Part shown: positions 1 through 9,286 of the stretch, one piece after another | Layout of the letters: the number at the start of each line of letters is the position of its first letter | Position numbering within the stretch: position 1 is the first letter of the stretch | NCBI GenBank assembly: GCA_902363805.1 | Contig: CABJBF010000001.1 | Span: 62,001-126,000, forward strand | Reading direction: 5' to 3' | Length of the DNA stretch: 64,000 bases | Source: Eubacteriaceae bacterium | GTDB taxonomy: Bacteria > Bacillota > Clostridia > Lachnospirales > Lachnospiraceae | Notes under the pieces: model-generated | Databases searched by the model: none | Seen by the model: the letters and a program-made list of their open reading frames with translations, nothing else | Told to the model about the DNA's origin: nothing | Position numbers and translations under genes: made by a program

Positions 1-1
1 A

Positions 2-721
2 GGATGGGATTATTTATTGTCAGACAATCCATTTTCAACAGAAAAATTCCAAAGCTGCTTTAGATTTGATAAAGAAAAAATCCTTGAAGCAGGTTATCCT
101 GCAAATGACCCTCTTTACGCAGAGGATTTAGAAGAACGCTCAAAGGCTATCAAGGAAAAACTTGGAATTCCTTTAGACAAGAAGGTACTTTTATATGCAC
201 CAACATGGCGTGATGATAATTACTATGATGCAGGTGAATATAAATTTGAACTTGCCCTCGATTTGGACAGATTAAAGAAAGAATTTTCAGACGAATATGT
301 AGTGCTTCTTAGAATGCATTATTGGATTGTAGACCAACTCGACTTATCTAAATATCCGGGATTTGTATATAACGGAAGTGATTATGATGACATAACTGAG
401 TTGTACATGATTTCAGATATCTGTATGACAGACTATTCATCTGTATTCTTTGATTATGCGAACTTAAAGAGACCAATTCTTTATTACATGTATGATTTGG
501 AAAAATACAGAGATGTACTCAGAGGATTCTATCTTGACGTAGAAAAAGAACTTCCGGGTCCAATACTTCAGACAAACGATGAAGTTGTGGAAGCAATTAA
601 AAACATAGATAAAGTAACAGAAGAATATAAAGACAAATACGCAGAATTTTATGACAGATTCTGTTGCATAGACGATGGACATGCAGCAGAACGAGTAGTA
701 AAAGCTGTATTTGAAAACTAG
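2..721 (+). CDS. CDP-glycerol glycerophosphotransferase-type enzyme, C-terminal part (5' end outside window)
   Basis: The reading frame is open from the first bases of the window, so this is the C-terminal ~240 residues of a longer protein; the TTG at 17 is not a credible start. The family signature is clear: a YAPTWR block, an LLRMHY block, and SDICMTDYSSVFFDY followed by RPILYY, as in TagB/TagF-type transferases that build poly(glycerol phosphate) or related anionic cell-surface polymers from CDP-glycerol at the cytoplasmic membrane face. The same motifs recur in the two minus-strand genes at 1823-6018, so this is a family cluster. Whether the chain is a wall teichoic acid or another phospho-polymer cannot be told. 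The stop codon overlaps the palindromic terminator element that follows. Confidence 0.9.
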   Translation, partial: GWDYLLSDNPFSTEKFQSCFRFDKEKILEAGYPANDPLYAEDLEERSKAIKEKLGIPLDKKVLLYAPTWRDDNYYDAGEYKFELALDLDRLKKEFSDEYVVLLRMHYWIVDQLDLSKYPGFVYNGSDYDDITELYMISDICMTDYSSVFFDYANLKRPILYYMYDLEKYRDVLRGFYLDVEKELPGPILQTNDEVVEAIKNIDKVTEEYKDKYAEFYDRFCCIDDGHAAERVVKAVFEN

Positions 722-892
722 TTAGCCATTCAACACAAAAAACCAAAAGAACCATTATGCTTGCATAAAATGGTTCTTTTGGTTTTTTTGTGTTATGTGG
801 CGCTTAGCCACAGTGAGATGTAGCGGAGCGGAATCGAACTGAATGGCTAACTAGTAAAAAGGAATGGCTAACTATTTTTGTGTTATGTGGCG
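718..892. repeat. Palindromic intergenic element containing a terminator
   Basis: A perfect 15-bp inverted repeat (CTAGTTAGCCATTCA at 718-732, complement at 840-854) encloses a strong hairpin with arms 733-756 and 769-793 and a T-rich 3' arm, plus a small GTGGC/GCCAC hairpin near 798-812. Parts are then duplicated: GAATGGCTAACTA again at 862-874, and TTTTTGTGTTATGTGGCG at 785-802 and 875-892. The hairpin would terminate the upstream transferase transcript. The nested palindrome plus duplication looks like a small repetitive intergenic element rather than a plain terminator. A copy elsewhere in the genome is expected but not visible here. Confidence 0.7.
733..793 (+). terminator. Strong hairpin terminator after the first transferase gene
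   Basis: The long stem pairs ACACAAAAAACCAAAAGAAC with its complement and ends in a run of seven T residues. It lies 12 bases after the stop codon. The A-rich 5' arm would also give T residues on the other strand, so it could work in both directions. Confidence 0.8.
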
Positions 893-1007
893 TATGTGCT
901 TACAAAAAATACAAGTTATGCAAAAAAATTTTTTGCATCTCTTTTTATGATAAAATATTTAATATAAAAAGAGGTTATTGAATAACTAAAACTGGTGGAG
1001 GTATATT

Positions 1008-1649
1008 GTGAATAAAACAAAACTATTTATAATAACTATCTTGGCAATATCTGTATTGGCAATTCCTATTGAAGCATCGACAATTAATTACAATGCTTCA
1101 GATTGTAGGAAAATTGTAATGAAAAAAGGAACAAAAGCCAAAGTTACAAATACAGGGTGGAAGAAATTTAAAATTAAAGTTTCAGATAGAAAAGTTGTGA
1201 AAGTTGTAAAAAATGGAACGATAAAGGCAATAAAAAAAGGAACAGTTAAAGTTAAATTAATAAAGGACAAAGAGGTAAAGAAAATAACAGTAGTTGTAAA
1301 GAAAAATACAGTAGATGCTAATACAAAGACTGTAAAAGCAACAGTGAATAAACAGGATGAACATATAAATACTGTAATTAATAATACTTCAGATAAATTA
1401 TTACAAATTAATACAAATGGAATAATAGAAAAACTCGAGAATAATCAGTGGAAGAGTGTAGGATTAAAAGAGGCGATTGTAAGTTCATCTCCATATGTAT
1501 ATGTTGCTGCCGGTAAAAATTATACAATTAATAAACCCATCAATATATATAATATTGCAAGTTCTGGAACATATAGAATAACATTTAATTGCAAAATAAT
1601 GGAGACAGGAGAGAAATTGCAAATATCAGAAAAATTTGAAGTAAAATAA
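1008..1649 (+). CDS. Secreted Ig-like (Big_2-type) domain protein
   Basis: The GTG start follows GGTGGAGG. An N-terminal signal peptide is seen (MNKTKLFIITILAISVLAIP, ending near EAS). Residues ~30-100 resemble a bacterial Ig-like group 2 repeat with many K and V residues (KKGTKAKV, SDRKVVKVVKNGTIKAIKKGT). The C-terminal half (~115-213) is a second beta-rich domain ending in SGTYRITF...EKFEVK, typical of Ig-like domains found in clostridial exported proteins. No sortase motif or transmembrane anchor is seen at the C-terminus, so it is probably released or held non-covalently. Its position among anionic polymer genes suggests a wall or envelope setting. The specific role is unknown. Confidence 0.75.
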   Translation: MNKTKLFIITILAISVLAIPIEASTINYNASDCRKIVMKKGTKAKVTNTGWKKFKIKVSDRKVVKVVKNGTIKAIKKGTVKVKLIKDKEVKKITVVVKKNTVDANTKTVKATVNKQDEHINTVINNTSDKLLQINTNGIIEKLENNQWKSVGLKEAIVSSSPYVYVAAGKNYTINKPINIYNIASSGTYRITFNCKIMETGEKLQISEKFEVK

Positions 1650-1760
1650 AATTTGAATAATGCATCTAGAGAACAGGATGCAGTAATTTCCTTACAAGTC
1701 AAATTAAAATAATAGAAGATTAGTTAGAGGATTATGACAATATAATTAATTATGTAAACT

Positions 1761-1805
1761 AAAATACGGATGGTATAAATAAGTTAAATATCATCCGTAT
1801 TTTTT
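1761..1805. terminator. Bidirectional terminator between convergent genes
   Basis: The arms AAAATACGGATG and CATCCGTATTTTT form a 12-bp stem with a T run on the plus strand and an A run that gives T on the minus strand. It lies between the plus-strand Ig-like gene and the minus-strand transferase gene, and can end both. Confidence 0.8.
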
Positions 1806-1822
1806 ATTGAGTTAAAAATATC

Positions 1823-3508
1823 CTACAATTTCTTTATTGCATTTCCAAATTCAGCCCAATATTCAGTTAATGTACCTTCCATTAAGACTTCGTCAAAACG
1901 CACATTTCCTAAAGAACGCTTGATTTCACGTTTGAAAAATTTCTGGTTATATTTTGTCACATAAGGAAGTGCATACCATACAAGTACACGGACTTCTTTC
2001 GGAATATTGTTGTTAAAATATACTTTATATTTAGTGTCAGTAAAGGAAGTAGTAAGTATTGTAACATCAGTTGTTCTATATTCGTATGATTCCAATTTCT
2101 TACGAAGATTTTCATAAAATGTCATATCGTTATAATTAGTATTTACGCATATTAAAATCTTTTCTTTATGAGCCTCTAAGCCATTGATAACAGAATACAC
2201 ACCGTTTCCTTCAAGTTCAGAAACAGGTTCTCTTCTAAACACTACATCCACTAAACGTTTGCAGGAATTGCCATCATCGTTATAAATACACCATTGCGAC
2301 ATGTCCTCATGAAGTTTAGAGTAACGTTCCAAATACTTTTCGCGAATCGGATTAACAAGTTCCGATGTACAAATATTTCCAAGAGTAATGGAAATGTCAT
2401 TTATATTGGAGGACACATATCCCGGAAGTCTGCTGACAGGAACATATAAACCACGACCTGACTGATATTCTTCTAAATCCGGAACGTAGAAAAGAATAGG
2501 TTTCTTAGTTGCCAGAAAGTCAAAGAATATACTTGAATAATCAGATATTAAAACATCAACAACAGATAATAATTCATTAGTATCAATTGTAAATGGAATT
2601 AACATAGGTCTTAATTCAGGGTCATTTGCCAAAATCTTATAAAGGAAATAGTGAACACGAAGATAAATACGATAGTGCTCAGTGTCAATATTTTCGGACA
2701 ATTTGGCAACGGTCTTTTTAAAATCCTCTACGTTATAATCTAAATTATTATATAAAGTGCCTTTCCATGTAGGGGCATATAAAATAATCTTTTTATCAGT
2801 GTGAATGCCTGCAGTGTTAAGTTTTCTGTGAACATCTAAAGTATTAGGATTAATGATTGCATCACTTCTCGGATGTCCTAATTCAAGTATTTTTCCCTGA
2901 AACAATCCATCAAGTTTGTAAGCACGCTTATACATAACCTCAGTCATAAACTGATTGGCAGACACCAAATAATCAGCTAAAAGAAAGTTACGTGCAGGAC
3001 CACGGGCATTTTCAACTCTTTCGGCAGTATGCTCGTATCCCATATATTTTGTAGGAACACCATGCCAGGTATTAATATAAACCTGGCTGTTTCGCTTTTC
3101 AAAATAATATCCAAAAGTTGAGTTATTTATTAAATACTTGCTTGTTGCCAAATATTTGTAATAATCCTCAGATTCACGCTTTACAATAATAACGTTATCT
3201 AAAGATGAAAATTCAGAAATATTATCTGCGGCAAGTTCCGGATTTTCAACAGACCATATATGAGTGTATGATTTAAAATCCTCCTGATTTAACAAATATT
3301 TAAAAATAGCTCTCGGGTTGTCCAAAATTCCTAGCCCGGCAAATGCTTCATAAAAAATAAATTTGTCATTAACCGGCATAGAAAGAAATTTGTTATAAAG
3401 TAACTTGCCCTTATCTTTTTCGGATATACGAAAAGGCTGAACAATTTTTTTTACTGTACGTTTTAATTTATACTTAAAACCTTGCGGAGCATTAGCAGTA
3501 TATTTCAT
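1823..3508 (-). CDS. CDP-glycerol glycerophosphotransferase-type enzyme with truncated C-terminal extension
   Basis: The 561-residue protein has the full TagB/TagF-type core at about residues 50-400: NTWHGVPTKYMGY, ADYLVSANQF, ILYAPTWKGTLYN, VLISDYSSIFFDFLATKKPILFY and a final YNDDGNSCKRLVD. It should move glycerol phosphate or a related polyol phosphate from a CDP-linked donor onto a membrane polymer. After residue ~430 there is a further ~130 residues (KEKILICVNTNYNDMTFYENL onward) that occupies the same place as the GT4 domain of the next gene. It covers only the length of an N-terminal Rossmann lobe, so it may be a degenerate or trimmed glycosyltransferase. The gene lies downstream of the fusion gene on the same strand with a 50-base gap, probably as one transcript. 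Confidence 0.88.
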   Translation of the reverse strand: MKYTANAPQGFKYKLKRTVKKIVQPFRISEKDKGKLLYNKFLSMPVNDKFIFYEAFAGLGILDNPRAIFKYLLNQEDFKSYTHIWSVENPELAADNISEFSSLDNVIIVKRESEDYYKYLATSKYLINNSTFGYYFEKRNSQVYINTWHGVPTKYMGYEHTAERVENARGPARNFLLADYLVSANQFMTEVMYKRAYKLDGLFQGKILELGHPRSDAIINPNTLDVHRKLNTAGIHTDKKIILYAPTWKGTLYNNLDYNVEDFKKTVAKLSENIDTEHYRIYLRVHYFLYKILANDPELRPMLIPFTIDTNELLSVVDVLISDYSSIFFDFLATKKPILFYVPDLEEYQSGRGLYVPVSRLPGYVSSNINDISITLGNICTSELVNPIREKYLERYSKLHEDMSQWCIYNDDGNSCKRLVDVVFRREPVSELEGNGVYSVINGLEAHKEKILICVNTNYNDMTFYENLRKKLESYEYRTTDVTILTTSFTDTKYKVYFNNNIPKEVRVLVWYALPYVTKYNQKFFKREIKRSLGNVRFDEVLMEGTLTEYWAEFGNAIKKL

Positions 3509-3558
3509 ATGGCGATTCCTTTCTTAAAATTATAAATAATGTTTTTGATAGAGATTAA

Positions 3559-6018
3559 TTATTCATTAATAATATCTTCAAATTGTTTGATTGTAATATT
3601 ATTATAATCGGCGTATTCAAATTCGCAAGTAGGAACTTCATTATTTATAAAAGCAATTAATCCGTTGTAAATATCATCAACAGAATTGCCAATTACAAGT
3701 TGTCCGTTGCCAAATAATGAAGAAGCTGCGGAACTGAAATTTGACATAATTATTGGAAGTTTTAACAAACGCGCTTCCAACAAGGAAACAGGTTGACCTT
3801 CATGAAGGGATGGAAGAATGAAACAACTGCAATCCTTCATAAGCATAAATGGATTATCCAAATTTCCTGTTAAAATAACTTTGCCATCCAGATTTAAACT
3901 ATGAACGAGACCTTTAAGTTCACCCATAAGGGCACCATCGCCAATAATATACAATCTTAAATTCTTATTTGCATCATAAGCTTTTGCAAATGCCTTTATT
4001 AATGCAGCCTGATTTTTCTCAGGTGAAAGACGGCCCATGTTTACAAATGAAATTAGGTCTTTATTTAATAAATCAGGAAAACCTGCTTCATTTGCAGATT
4101 CAGCCGTATAGGATTCTTTAGAACCGTTTATTACACGTTCAAAATTAGCAGCATTTCTTACAAAGCAACATTTATCCTTTAACTCACTATATCCGATTTT
4201 TTCTAAATTAACTTTCATCGTTGCCTCTGAACAGCCTACAATTTTGTCATAAAACTGATAAGTTGAAAAAACAACCCTAAGTTCTCTGCTGTGAGGTTTT
4301 TTGTGATTAACGATTTTATTCTTATCTGTTAATAAATCATTGTGTTGCCAAATAAGCTTCTTAGCATTTTTTGCACTTAAAAGCAGAATTGAATAAAATG
4401 AACCGTATCCTGAGTAATCAATTACTGCGTCGAAATCACTTGTGCCAAAACAACGGATAAATTCTCTGTCATACATTGCTTTTGGGTAAATTTTTTTCAT
4501 TAATGGGAAATTAAATCCAAAGACCCTTAAAAAGTCATTGCGGATTTGTTCTCCAAATGTTGCAGGGGTATATGATACTCTCGCAAAAATTCTTGCATTG
4601 TCATTAAATGTACAAATCATATCCTTACTGTCAGCAAATTTTAAATTGCCGGCATAAACTGTTACGTCATATTTATCATAATCGATGAAATCAAGCATTG
4701 TTCTAAGAGCAGTGGAAATTCCGTTCATGCGAAGTGCGCCGCCAAAGAATAATAATTTCTTCTTTGTATTTTCACATTTAATAATGCGGTATGGATTACC
4801 ATTTGAATCAGTTGTATTTCCTCTAAAAACAATATCAACAATTCTTGAGGAAACATTTCCGTCATCATATGGGCATGCAAAATCTTTAGCGCGTGAATAA
4901 CTTTCACTATATTTATTAATAACTCCCTCTAAATTGTTAATAGAATTTCCAATTTCACGTACAGATGTTAATGCAGGTCCGGGAAGTTTTTCAGGTTCCA
5001 TATACAAGCCACGATAATTTTTATATTCTTCTAAGTCAGGAATATAAAATAACACAGGTTTGTTGCTTGCTAAAAAATCAAAAAATATACTTGAATAATC
5101 TGATATTAAAATATCAGTAATAGACAAAAGTTCGTTTGTGTCAATAAAAGCAGGAATTAAGGAATTGCTAAACATACCTGATTTTACCAACTCTTTATAT
5201 ACAACCTGATGCGGCTTAAGAAGAATCTGATATTTGTCCGTATCTATATATTCTTCCAATTCTCTTTTAAAATTATAATAGTCATCAGGATTTACTTCAG
5301 GCTTATTATAATCAGCACCTTTCCATGTAGGGGCATATAAAATAACCTGCTTATCTTTTTCGAGTTCTATTCCGTACTTAAGAAGAAGTGATTTTATTTC
5401 TTCTTTAGGACAATTTAAAAGGCGGTCATTTCTTGGATAACCTTCTTCAATAATACTTCCATTGTAAAGTCCGCGTAATTTGTATTTATCTAAATAAACT
5501 TCTGTTAAAAACGGATTCGCAGAAATCATATAGTCAGCAGAAAGCATATTTCTAAGAACATTTGAAATAGTGGCTGCTGAACCCGGAATATCGTATCCTA
5601 AGCTTTTTATAGGAGTGCCGTGCCATGTGTTGACAAAAATCTGTCCGGGCTTTTTGCAATAATAAAAAGGCAGAGATACATTTGAAATAATATAATGTGC
5701 AGTCGCTAAATATTTCAAATGGTCATTACTATGTCTTCTTATGACATAAATATTGTTATGGTCTGCAAACTGTTCCATAACAGGTTCATTGCCTACACGG
5801 TCATCTACAACCCATACATGGGTAAAGTTGTCAAATTCAGAATTTGAAAGTAATTCTCTGAAAATTGCATAAGGATTGCAAAGCATTCCACGGCTAAAAT
5901 ATGAGTCGTATAAAATAATATTGTCTTCGATATCGTAATCTTTATAATAATGCGCGTATTTGCTGCGTCTTGCAGTTTCTTTGAAATTGCCTAATTTTGT
6001 CTTAATTTTACTTAGCAT
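3559..6018 (-). CDS. Bifunctional glycerophosphotransferase-GT4 glycosyltransferase
   Basis: The 819-residue protein joins two enzymes. Residues ~25-405 are a TagF-type glycerophosphotransferase (NTWHGTPIKSLGYD, ILYAPTWKGADYN, ILISDYSSIFFDFLASNKPVLFY, CPYDDGNVSSRIVD). Residues ~420-815 are a GT-B fold family 4 glycosyltransferase, with an N-lobe beginning LLFFGGALRMNGISTALR and a C-lobe with FVNMGRLSPEKNQAALI, LYIIGDGALMGEL and the nucleotide-sugar motif LPSLHEGQPVSLLEA. It would both extend a phospho-polyol chain and add a sugar, a sensible pairing for a glycosylated teichoic-acid-like polymer. The start ATG at 6018 follows AGGAGG. It leads the minus-strand pair and is divergent from the LRR gene. 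Confidence 0.9.
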   Translation of the reverse strand: MLSKIKTKLGNFKETARRSKYAHYYKDYDIEDNIILYDSYFSRGMLCNPYAIFRELLSNSEFDNFTHVWVVDDRVGNEPVMEQFADHNNIYVIRRHSNDHLKYLATAHYIISNVSLPFYYCKKPGQIFVNTWHGTPIKSLGYDIPGSAATISNVLRNMLSADYMISANPFLTEVYLDKYKLRGLYNGSIIEEGYPRNDRLLNCPKEEIKSLLLKYGIELEKDKQVILYAPTWKGADYNKPEVNPDDYYNFKRELEEYIDTDKYQILLKPHQVVYKELVKSGMFSNSLIPAFIDTNELLSITDILISDYSSIFFDFLASNKPVLFYIPDLEEYKNYRGLYMEPEKLPGPALTSVREIGNSINNLEGVINKYSESYSRAKDFACPYDDGNVSSRIVDIVFRGNTTDSNGNPYRIIKCENTKKKLLFFGGALRMNGISTALRTMLDFIDYDKYDVTVYAGNLKFADSKDMICTFNDNARIFARVSYTPATFGEQIRNDFLRVFGFNFPLMKKIYPKAMYDREFIRCFGTSDFDAVIDYSGYGSFYSILLLSAKNAKKLIWQHNDLLTDKNKIVNHKKPHSRELRVVFSTYQFYDKIVGCSEATMKVNLEKIGYSELKDKCCFVRNAANFERVINGSKESYTAESANEAGFPDLLNKDLISFVNMGRLSPEKNQAALIKAFAKAYDANKNLRLYIIGDGALMGELKGLVHSLNLDGKVILTGNLDNPFMLMKDCSCFILPSLHEGQPVSLLEARLLKLPIIMSNFSSAASSLFGNGQLVIGNSVDDIYNGLIAFINNEVPTCEFEYADYNNITIKQFEDIINE

Positions 6019-6135
6019 ATAAACCTCCTAATGCTATATACATATAGGAAGATTATAGTATACACAACTGTATTTTTCAAATAAGAAAGAGTTAATTTTA
6101 AATGTGGCAATTGTCTGGCAGATAGCATAAATCCT

Positions 6136-6163
6136 TTGACGAAAAAGAAAGAACCATTATAAT
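6136..6163 (+). promoter_or_regulatory. Sigma-A-type promoter for the LRR protein gene
   Basis: TTGACG (6136-6141) and a perfect TATAAT (6158-6163) are separated by 16 bases. The gene starts 27 bases downstream with a GGAGG ribosome site between. Confidence 0.75.
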
Positions 6164-6190
6164 GTAACGTAGAGTTTAGAGGAGGTAGTT

Positions 6191-8236
6191 ATGAAAGAGA
6201 AAACATTAAAAAGCATAAGCAAGTTGCTTGTTGCAGTTATGATAGCCACTATCGCATTACCATCAGGTGCTTTTGCAGGTCATGGAAACTATAAACAGGA
6301 TAAAGTCATGGCAGCAGAAGTAAGCATAGCTGATAGTGAACAGGAAACAACAAAAGAAAACACAGAGACAACAAAGCCGGCTGAAGAAACGAGCACGGAT
6401 GAAAGTAGTACTAAGGAAACAGGAACTGATGAAACATCTACAACAGAAGAGTCATCAACAACTGAAACAACAACACAGGCACCGACAACAGAAGTGCCAA
6501 CAACAGAAGCTCCTACAAGTAACCCTGATTTCGTAATTGAAAACGGAGTCCTTACAGGGTACAAAAAGGCAGCAACAGATACAACAAATAAAGAAATTGT
6601 AATTCCTGCAAGTGTTACAAAGATTAATGCAAATGTATTTTATCAGTATAAATATATTGAAAAGGTAACATTTGAACAGGGCTCATTACTTCAGGAAATT
6701 GGAGAAAATGCTTTTAAAGAATGTACAGCATTAAAGACAATTGAATTACCTGAAGGATTGCAGATTATTGGAATTGAAGCATACAGAGGATGCAGTGCCG
6801 TTACGGAAATTAAATTACCGACAACAATAAAGTATATTTATAAGAGAGCTTTTTATGGAATTAAAAAAGTAAAAGAATTAACTTTGCCTGAGGGCTTGCA
6901 GAAAATAAATTATCATGCATTTTACAAAATGACAGGGCTTACAAGTCTTACAATTCCAAGCACGGTAACAAGTACATATGAAATAATCGGCAAAGGGGCA
7001 AATGTTACAACAGTTACATTTGCTAATGGAATGACAAAAGTTCCAAACAGAGTTTTACTTAATGCAAATTCAGTAAAAAAAGTTATATTACCGGAAACAC
7101 TTACTTCAATAGGATATCAGGCATTTAGCGGATGTACTCAATTATCAACAATAAAGATGGTTCAAACAATTAAGAAAATTGGAGAAAGTGCATTTAAGAA
7201 TTGTACATCACTAAAAAAGCTTACATTATATAAAACAGTTAAGACAATAGGTGCAAATGCTTTTGCAGGAGCAACAAATTTAACTCTTAAGGTATATTCA
7301 AATTCAGCAGGAAAAAAATATGCAAGAGTTAACAATATACCTTGGGAATATACAGATTCTGAAAAAGAAAGAATGGCTGAGGATTTAAGAGTATACGATA
7401 TGCTTGTAAATAGTGGAATTCAGTCAGTAAAGGATAAATACATATTATTATCTCTTAAAAATTATGTACCACAGGGAACCTGTGTTATTGGAAAATACAT
7501 TGTAGTTTCAATGTATCACAAGAATTTGACAGCAAAATCAATACTTTTGATATATAATAAACGGGGTAATTTCGTAAAGAAACTTAAATTGACAATAAAA
7601 GATCACGTAGGTTCAGTAACAAATGTAAAGAAAAATTTAGTAGTAGGTATAAATAACCTTCCGGGTGCAGTAGATAAAGTAGGTATAATTACATATAAAA
7701 AACTTTTGAAAGCTAAAAATGGAAAGACAATAAAATTTAGCTATAGAGTAACTCTTAGAGGATGCGCAGACTTTGCAGCATTTGACGGAACTCATTTCTG
7801 GGCAGGAAGAAGTGCAAACAGTAATTCGTGCCTTATGTATGGATATAGAGTTAAGCGAAATAAAAAGACAAAACGATTAACATTTACAAATCAATATAAC
7901 CTTTATGTTCCTGCAAATACACAGGGATTGGTTGTAAATAAGATTTCTGCTACAGAAAGAAAGTTTACATTGTCCCAGTCATACGGAAGAATAGCAGATT
8001 CATATTTAATGGTTTATGAACCGGTAAATATTGTGACAGCATCCGCACTTGATACACCTGTAAAAACAGTTGTGCTTCCATCAATGATGGAAGGAATTTG
8101 TGTAAGCGGAAAGAAGACATATATGGTATTCGAATCTGCAGCAGGTAAATATTGTTCAAATCAGGACAATACGTCAGAAATTCAGATTGATAAAGTAAAA
8201 GTAATTAAGACATGGAAATTGCTTGCATTAAATTAG
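6191..8236 (+). CDS. Secreted BspA-type leucine-rich repeat surface protein
   Basis: The 681-residue protein has a signal peptide (cut after about residue 30-40, near AFAG or VMAAE), then a Thr/Glu-rich low-complexity linker (~45-110, many ETT, TTE, TTEAPTTE units). BspA/LRR_5-type repeats follow at ~115-375, with the usual pattern of I..NAF..C..L..I.LPEGL..IG..A. Residues ~390-681 form a separate domain with repeated beta-type segments (VIGKYIVVSMYH, FDGTHFWAGR, PSMMEGICVSGKKTYMVFES) that could be a propeller-like fold; I do not know its ligand. Such proteins in gut Clostridia are thought to be surface or secreted binding proteins. No LPXTG motif is visible. Confidence 0.85.
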   Translation: MKEKTLKSISKLLVAVMIATIALPSGAFAGHGNYKQDKVMAAEVSIADSEQETTKENTETTKPAEETSTDESSTKETGTDETSTTEESSTTETTTQAPTTEVPTTEAPTSNPDFVIENGVLTGYKKAATDTTNKEIVIPASVTKINANVFYQYKYIEKVTFEQGSLLQEIGENAFKECTALKTIELPEGLQIIGIEAYRGCSAVTEIKLPTTIKYIYKRAFYGIKKVKELTLPEGLQKINYHAFYKMTGLTSLTIPSTVTSTYEIIGKGANVTTVTFANGMTKVPNRVLLNANSVKKVILPETLTSIGYQAFSGCTQLSTIKMVQTIKKIGESAFKNCTSLKKLTLYKTVKTIGANAFAGATNLTLKVYSNSAGKKYARVNNIPWEYTDSEKERMAEDLRVYDMLVNSGIQSVKDKYILLSLKNYVPQGTCVIGKYIVVSMYHKNLTAKSILLIYNKRGNFVKKLKLTIKDHVGSVTNVKKNLVVGINNLPGAVDKVGIITYKKLLKAKNGKTIKFSYRVTLRGCADFAAFDGTHFWAGRSANSNSCLMYGYRVKRNKKTKRLTFTNQYNLYVPANTQGLVVNKISATERKFTLSQSYGRIADSYLMVYEPVNIVTASALDTPVKTVVLPSMMEGICVSGKKTYMVFESAAGKYCSNQDNTSEIQIDKVKVIKTWKLLALN

Positions 8237-8268
8237 TAAAAATATAATATACAGTAAAATAAAAGTAG

Positions 8269-8367
8269 AAAAGTCATTATTAAGGACAATAGTATCGTCA
8301 ATTAATTATTAGATTTTTAGGTCTGATTTATGGATTGATATAAAGTGTTCCTGGTGATGACTTTTTT
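8269..8367 (+). terminator. Long hairpin terminator after the LRR gene
   Basis: AAAAGTCAT (8269-8277) pairs with ATGACTTTT (from 8357), followed by a T run to 8367. The ~80-base interior has partial self-pairing (for example TCAAT with ATTGA). It is longer than an ordinary terminator. Confidence 0.55.
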
Positions 8368-8373
8368 ATTAAT

Positions 8374-8401
8374 TTGACATAAAAAAATTATAATATATAA
8401 T
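8374..8401 (+). promoter_or_regulatory. Sigma-A-type promoter for the TagGH-type exporter
   Basis: Consensus TTGACA at 8374-8379 and consensus TATAAT at 8396-8401 have a 16-base spacer. About 75 bases of leader precede the permease start. Confidence 0.8.
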
Positions 8402-8477
8402 AAGATTAGTTTATTGTCGGGAATTTAATCTTATATGGATAAACTATAAAAATAAATGCTTCAGTTTTGGAGGTTAT

Positions 8478-9278
8478 ATGAATAAGTACGTGAAAAATTT
8501 TGCAAGATACAGATATTTATTAATCGAACTTGTAAAAAAAGGAATTAAGTTAAAGTATAGAAGATCATATCTTGGATTGATATGGACAATGCTTGAACCG
8601 TTACTTACAATGATTGTTCTTACAATCGTATTTGGACAGTTACTTGGTAAAGGTGACAGATTATATCCTGTTTACATTTTGTGTGGACGACTTATATATA
8701 GTTGCTTCTCAAGTTCAACAAAGATTGCGATGAGGTCTATCAGGGCAAATCAGGCGATGATAAAGAAAGTTTATGTACCTAAGTATTTGTATCCGCTTTC
8801 AAGTTGCATTTATAACTACATTTTATTCTTACTGTCATTAATAGTTCTTGCAGTAGTTTCAATAGTTTTAGGTGTTCCACTTACATGGCATGTAATTGAA
8901 GCGGTTATTCCTTTGACAATTTTGTTTATTTTGTCAATTGGTGCAGGAATGGTATTGTCAACAGTATGTGTATTCTTTAGAGATATGGAATATTTGTGGG
9001 ATGTTGTGTTGATGCTTGTTATGTATTGCTCAGCAATTTTCTACAAAATCACAAGTATGGGACAGGGATTAATTCTTATCAAATTAAATCCGCTTTACGG
9101 AATTATCAGTAACTTCAGAGCTGTATTGTTAGAAGGTCATTCTATGTTTAACAGTTATAGTTACGGAGTGTCAAATTTAAAATTATTTGCATACTCAGGA
9201 ACTTTTAGTGTTGTATTACTGATATTTGGAATATATGTATTTAAGAAAAATCAGGATAAGTTTATTCTTCATATTTAG
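8478..9278 (+). CDS. tagG: ABC-2 type polysaccharide/teichoic acid export permease
   Basis: The 266-residue protein has six predicted membrane segments and the family N-terminus (LIELVKKGIKLKYRRSYLGLIWTMLEPL) shared by TagG, Wzm and RfbA-type permeases. It should form the membrane channel that flips an undecaprenyl-linked polymer out of the cell, paired with the ATPase encoded 8 bases downstream. A strong promoter and GGAGG site lie upstream. Because the neighbourhood is rich in glycerophosphotransferases, a teichoic-acid-like substrate is more likely than a pure polysaccharide, but O-antigen-type exporters look much the same. The symbol is a best fit by context. Confidence 0.88.
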   Translation: MNKYVKNFARYRYLLIELVKKGIKLKYRRSYLGLIWTMLEPLLTMIVLTIVFGQLLGKGDRLYPVYILCGRLIYSCFSSSTKIAMRSIRANQAMIKKVYVPKYLYPLSSCIYNYILFLLSLIVLAVVSIVLGVPLTWHVIEAVIPLTILFILSIGAGMVLSTVCVFFRDMEYLWDVVLMLVMYCSAIFYKITSMGQGLILIKLNPLYGIISNFRAVLLEGHSMFNSYSYGVSNLKLFAYSGTFSVVLLIFGIYVFKKNQDKFILHI

Positions 9279-9286
9279 GAGGAGTT

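Noticed and set aside
31..721. Frameshift or broken start in the first gene
   Set aside because: The frame is open to the window edge and the family motifs are in order; the gene is simply cut by the window boundary.
811..840. GGAATCGAACT string near 831 looking like the reverse of a tRNA T-loop
   Set aside because: No acceptor stem, anticodon arm or D arm could be built around it on either strand; it is part of the palindromic element.
6289..6564. Minus-strand 91-codon ORF opposite the Thr-rich linker of the LRR protein
   Set aside because: Its Val/Ser-rich low complexity is the antisense of ETT/TTE repeats; no ribosome site.
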